Positions 5,614-8,001 of a stretch of DNA of 8,001 nt are shown one piece after another. Every line of letters begins with the position of its first letter. The first letter of the stretch is position 1. The notes beneath the pieces are model-generated. The model ran no database searches. It was not told the DNA's origin and worked only from the letters and a program-made list of their open reading frames with translations. Source of the DNA: an uncultured Lachnospiraceae bacterium (GTDB lineage: Bacteria > Bacillota_A > Clostridia > Lachnospirales > Lachnospiraceae); the NCBI GenBank assembly GCA_900553635.1, contig USDU01000114.1:1-8001 (forward strand), in the 5' to 3' direction. A program made the translations under genes and the position numbers.

Positions 5614-7150
5614 GAAACCGACAGTACTGATGATTCTGGATGGCTACGGTCTGAATGAGAATCCGGAGGGCAATGCCATTGCGATGGCGAAGACTCCGGT
5701 TATGGACGGTCTGATGAAGGACTACCCCTTTGTAAAGGGCAATGCCAGCGGACTGGCAGTTGGTCTTCCGGACGGACAGATGGGCAACTCTGAGGTTGGT
5801 CATATGAACATGGGTGCGGGACGCATCGTATATCAGGAGTTGACCCGTATCACAAAGGAGATCCAGGATGGAGACTTCTTTGAAAATGAAGCGCTTGTAA
5901 AGGCTGTGGAGAACGCGAAAGCAAAGGACTCCGCACTGCACCTGTTCGGACTGGTATCCGACGGCGGCGTACACAGCCACAATACCCATATCTACGGACT
6001 GCTGGAGCTGGCAAAGCGCCACGGTCTTACGAAGGTCTATGTACACTGCTTCCTGGATGGCCGTGACACACCGCCCACCTCCGGAAAGGATTTTGTACAG
6101 GAGTTGACAGACAAGATGCAGGAGATCGGCGTCGGCGAGGTGGCTTCCCTTATGGGACGTTACTACGCCATGGACCGTGACAACCGCTGGGATCGCGTGG
6201 AGAAGGCTTATCTGGCTCTGACCAGGGGCGAGGGCAACGAGGCGGCTGACGGCGTCAGTGCTATCGCAGCTTCCTACGCAGAGGGTGTGAACGATGAGTT
6301 TGTTCTTCCGGCAGTGGTAAAGAAGGACGGCAAGCCGGTGGCTGTCATTCAGGATGGTGACTCTGTGATCTTCTTCAACTTCCGGCCGGATCGCGCAAGA
6401 GAGATTTCCAGAGCGTTCTGCTGTGATGAGTTCGACGGCTTCCCCCGTGAGAAGCGCCTGAATCTGACCTATGTATGCTTTACCGAATATGACGCAACCA
6501 TTCCGAACAAGCTGGTAGCTTTCCACAAGGTAGAGCTTCACAATACCTTTGGCGAGTATCTGGCAGCTCATAATATGACACAGGTTCGTATCGCCGAGAC
6601 AGAGAAGTACGCACATGTAACCTTCTTCTTCAACGGTGGCGTTGAGGAGCCGAACAAGGGCGAGGATCGCATTCTTGTGAAGTCTCCGAAGGTAGCAACT
6701 TATGACCTGCAGCCCGAAATGAGCGCTCCGGCTGTCTGCGACAAGCTGGTAGAGGCCATTAAGTCTAATAAGTACGATGTGATTATCATCAACTTCGCGA
6801 ACCCGGATATGGTAGGCCATACCGGTGTGATTCCGGCTGCAGTACAGGCTATTGAGACCGTAGACGGCTGCGTGGGACGCGCGGTTGAGGCAGTGAAAGA
6901 GGCAGGCGGTCAGATGTTTATCTGCGCGGATCACGGCAATGCCGAGATGATGATTGATTATAAGACAGGCGAGCCCTGGACAGCACATACCACCAATCCG
7001 GTTCCGTTTATTCTGGTAAACGCAGATCCGGCATACGGTCTGAGAGAGAATGGCTGTCTGGCAGATATCATTCCGACGCTCATCGAGCTGATGGGAATGG
7101 AGCAGCCGAAAGAGATGACCGGCAAATCTCTGCTGGTTAAGGAGGTTTAA
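5606..7150 (+). CDS. gpmI: 2,3-bisphosphoglycerate-independent phosphoglycerate mutase
   Basis: Interconverts 3- and 2-phosphoglycerate in glycolysis and gluconeogenesis, using two Mn2+ ions and a phosphoserine intermediate. The 514-residue protein belongs to the alkaline phosphatase superfamily. Metal ligand D12 is in LDGYG, the nucleophile S62 in [17 protein letters not shown], and the inserted phosphotransferase domain carries GVHSHNTH (121-128), DGRDTPP (151-157), GRYYAMDRD (184-192) and NFRPDRAR (258-265). [13 protein letters not shown] follows (333-345). The C-terminal metal residues are D401 and H405 in NPDMVGH, D442-H443 in ADHGNAEM, and H461. Length and motifs are complete. GGTGGAG at 5592-5598 serves ATG 5606. 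In many Firmicutes gpmI sits beside other glycolytic genes such as tpiA, pgk and eno; here none is adjacent and it lies between two Sec genes. Confidence 0.98.
   Translation: MSKKPTVLMILDGYGLNENPEGNAIAMAKTPVMDGLMKDYPFVKGNASGLAVGLPDGQMGNSEVGHMNMGAGRIVYQELTRITKEIQDGDFFENEALVKAVENAKAKDSALHLFGLVSDGGVHSHNTHIYGLLELAKRHGLTKVYVHCFLDGRDTPPTSGKDFVQELTDKMQEIGVGEVASLMGRYYAMDRDNRWDRVEKAYLALTRGEGNEAADGVSAIAASYAEGVNDEFVLPAVVKKDGKPVAVIQDGDSVIFFNFRPDRAREISRAFCCDEFDGFPREKRLNLTYVCFTEYDATIPNKLVAFHKVELHNTFGEYLAAHNMTQVRIAETEKYAHVTFFFNGGVEEPNKGEDRILVKSPKVATYDLQPEMSAPAVCDKLVEAIKSNKYDVIIINFANPDMVGHTGVIPAAVQAIETVDGCVGRAVEAVKEAGGQMFICADHGNAEMMIDYKTGEPWTAHTTNPVPFILVNADPAYGLRENGCLADIIPTLIELMGMEQPKEMTGKSLLVKEV
7139..7146 (+). 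promoter_or_regulatory. secG ribosome binding site inside the end of gpmI
   Basis: AAGGAGGT is a near-perfect match to the 16S tail, 6 nt before the secG ATG. It is formed by the last sense codons of gpmI (Lys-Glu-Val), so ribosomes finishing gpmI end right at the secG start. Confidence 0.85.
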
Positions 7151-7152
7151 GC

Positions 7153-7389
7153 ATGGGAGTAATCCGAGCTATTTTAATGGTTCTTTTTGTACTGGTGTGT
7201 ATCGCGCTGACGGTTGTGGTACTGATGCAGGAAGGCAAGTCCAACGGTCTGGGAGCGATTGCAGGCGGCAATTCTTTCTGGGAGCAGAATAAGAGCCGTT
7301 CCGCAGAGGGTAAGATTGTACTTGCGACCAAGATTCTGGCAATTGCCTTTATCGTACTGGCACTGGTACTGAATTTGAACATTTTTTAA
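7153..7389 (+). CDS. secG: Preprotein translocase subunit SecG
   Basis: A small subunit of the SecYEG channel that stimulates SecA-driven export. The 78-residue protein has the family's two membrane segments (about 4-26 and 56-76). Between them is the conserved loop VVLMQEGKSNGLGAIAGG, followed by SFWEQNKSRSAEGK. The N-terminal MGVIRAIL is typical of Firmicutes SecG and the length is normal. It lies 2 nt after the gpmI stop and precedes rnr; the secG-rnr(-smpB) order is widespread in Firmicutes and supports the identification. Confidence 0.96.
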   Translation: MGVIRAILMVLFVLVCIALTVVVLMQEGKSNGLGAIAGGNSFWEQNKSRSAEGKIVLATKILAIAFIVLALVLNLNIF

Positions 7390-7412
7390 TGTAATAGATC
7401 TTTTATTACATT
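7388..7412 (+). terminator. AT-rich hairpin overlapping the secG stop codon
   Basis: AATGTAATA (7388-7396) and TATTACATT (7404-7412) are perfect 9-bp inverted arms with a 7-nt loop, followed by TT then ACG. The stem is weak (mainly A-T), so it may act as an attenuator or 3'-end protector more than a full stop. Confidence 0.4.
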
Positions 7413-7423
7413 TTACGACAGAT

Positions 7424-7454
7424 AAAGCACTCCCGGGATGACCGTGGGTGCTTT
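7424..7454 (+). terminator. GC-richer hairpin between secG and rnr
   Basis: AAAGCACTC (7424-7432) pairs with GGGTGCTTT (7446-7454), one pair being T-G. After a C/T mismatch, CGG pairs with CCG around a GATGA loop. The 3' arm ends in TTT, but the bases after it (CTGCGTT) are a poor T-run. With the preceding AT-rich hairpin it probably gives partial termination before rnr; no clear rnr promoter is seen, so readthrough may supply rnr. Confidence 0.5.
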
Positions 7455-7506
7455 CTGCGTTATGGCAATGAGGCATGCCGGATTTACGTAATATGCCGGA
7501 GGAATT

Positions 7507-8001
7507 ATGGCAGACAAGACATTTGAAGAGCGAAAGAAAATTATATATGATTTTATCAATGATCCGCGCTATGTGCCCATGAAGCAGAAGGAACTGGCGA
7601 TTATTCTGCAGGTGGAGAAGAAAGACCGGGAGGAGCTGAACCGGGTTCTGGATGAACTTCTCTCCGAAGGGAAAATCTCGCTGTCCAAACGGGGACGCTA
7701 CGGAAAAGCGGAGATTAAGAAGGTTGTCGGCGTGTATACAAGTCATGCCAAAGGCTTTGGCTTCGTGTCCGTAGAAGGCGAAGAGCAGGATATCTTCATC
7801 GGGGAAAATGACGCCGGGGATGCTTTTCTGGGCGATACGGTGGAGGTGGTCATCAAGGGCCATGCAGGCAAGCGGCCCGAGGGCGTGGTTACGAAGATTC
7901 TGTCCCACGGCCTGACCGAAGTTATCGGAACCTTCGAGCGCAGCAAGAATTTTGGCTTCGTAGTACCGGATAATCAGCGCATCAATCACGACATTTTTAT
8001 T
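7507..8001 (+). CDS. rnr: Ribonuclease R, N-terminal part
   Basis: Processive 3'-5' exoribonuclease that degrades structured RNA and, in other bacteria, acts with tmRNA in quality control. The first 165 residues are seen and the frame is open at the right edge, so the catalytic RNB and S1 domains lie outside. Residues about 5-66 form the winged-helix domain typical of RNase R (QKELAIILQV ... LDELLSEGKISLSKRGRYG). The first cold-shock domain starts at GVYTSHAKGFGFV (75-87) and reaches DIFI (95-98). A second begins at IGTFERSKNFGFVV (140-153) and ends in HDIFI at the edge. The start has GGAGG (7498-7502), 4 nt upstream, slightly tight. The winged-helix domain argues for RNase R and against RNase II. 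smpB is the expected next gene beyond the window. Confidence 0.95.
   Translation, partial: MADKTFEERKKIIYDFINDPRYVPMKQKELAIILQVEKKDREELNRVLDELLSEGKISLSKRGRYGKAEIKKVVGVYTSHAKGFGFVSVEGEEQDIFIGENDAGDAFLGDTVEVVIKGHAGKRPEGVVTKILSHGLTEVIGTFERSKNFGFVVPDNQRINHDIFI

Noticed and set aside
5528..6988. A 486-codon minus-strand open frame opposite gpmI.
   Set aside because: gpmI is complete and certain on the plus strand. The antisense translation is low-complexity in character and rich in Cys, His and Leu, as expected from a shadow frame.

Overview
The window looks like a chromosomal segment from a Lachnospiraceae-type Clostridia (low-to-moderate GC Bacillota). The basis is strong AGGAGG-type ribosome binding sites, the tgt-yajC and gpmI-secG-rnr arrangements, a bacterial TGT whose sequence (for example the YPSRNGRHG active-site stretch) resembles Lachnospiraceae proteins as I remember them, and a YqhD/BDH-like iron alcohol dehydrogenase. 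All recognised genes are on the + strand. I cannot give a species. No stretch longer than about 240 bases lacks a gene.

Region 1 (1-2656) is the downstream end of an accessory-looking operon. It holds the C-terminal part of an alpha/beta hydrolase (esterase-like, catalytic triad visible), an unrecognised 144-residue protein, a mannose-family PTS EIIA protein and an iron-dependent alcohol dehydrogenase. The genes are packed tightly (11-nt gap, 1-nt overlap, 29-nt gap) and end at a 15-bp GC-rich hairpin. This suggests uptake or processing of a sugar or sugar ester followed by aldehyde or alcohol reduction. The substrate cannot be read from this window, and no EIIB, EIIC or EIID gene is in view.

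Region 2 (2657-5187) starts with a near-consensus sigma-A promoter (TTGACG, 17 nt, TATGAT) driving aroC (chorismate synthase). A 156-base gap with out-of-frame, coding-like fragments follows, then tgt (queuosine tRNA modification).

Region 3 (5188-7454) has its own promoter ahead of yajC, gpmI and secG. YajC and SecG belong to the Sec/holotranslocon machinery, and they flank a glycolytic phosphoglycerate mutase. yajC and gpmI overlap by 8 nt, and the secG ribosome binding site lies inside the last codons of gpmI, so co-translation is likely. Two consecutive hairpins follow secG.

Region 4 (7455-8001) starts rnr (RNase R), which runs off the right edge. The visible part has the winged-helix domain and two cold-shock domains.

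Most of the window is conserved housekeeping DNA. I found no CRISPR array, tRNA or rRNA gene, insertion sequence, phage gene, defence system or convincing new multi-gene system. The points most worth a second look are the unrecognised protein beside the lone PTS EIIA, a changed metal-site neighbour residue in the alcohol dehydrogenase, the fragmentary aroC-tgt gap, and the translocase genes wrapped around gpmI.
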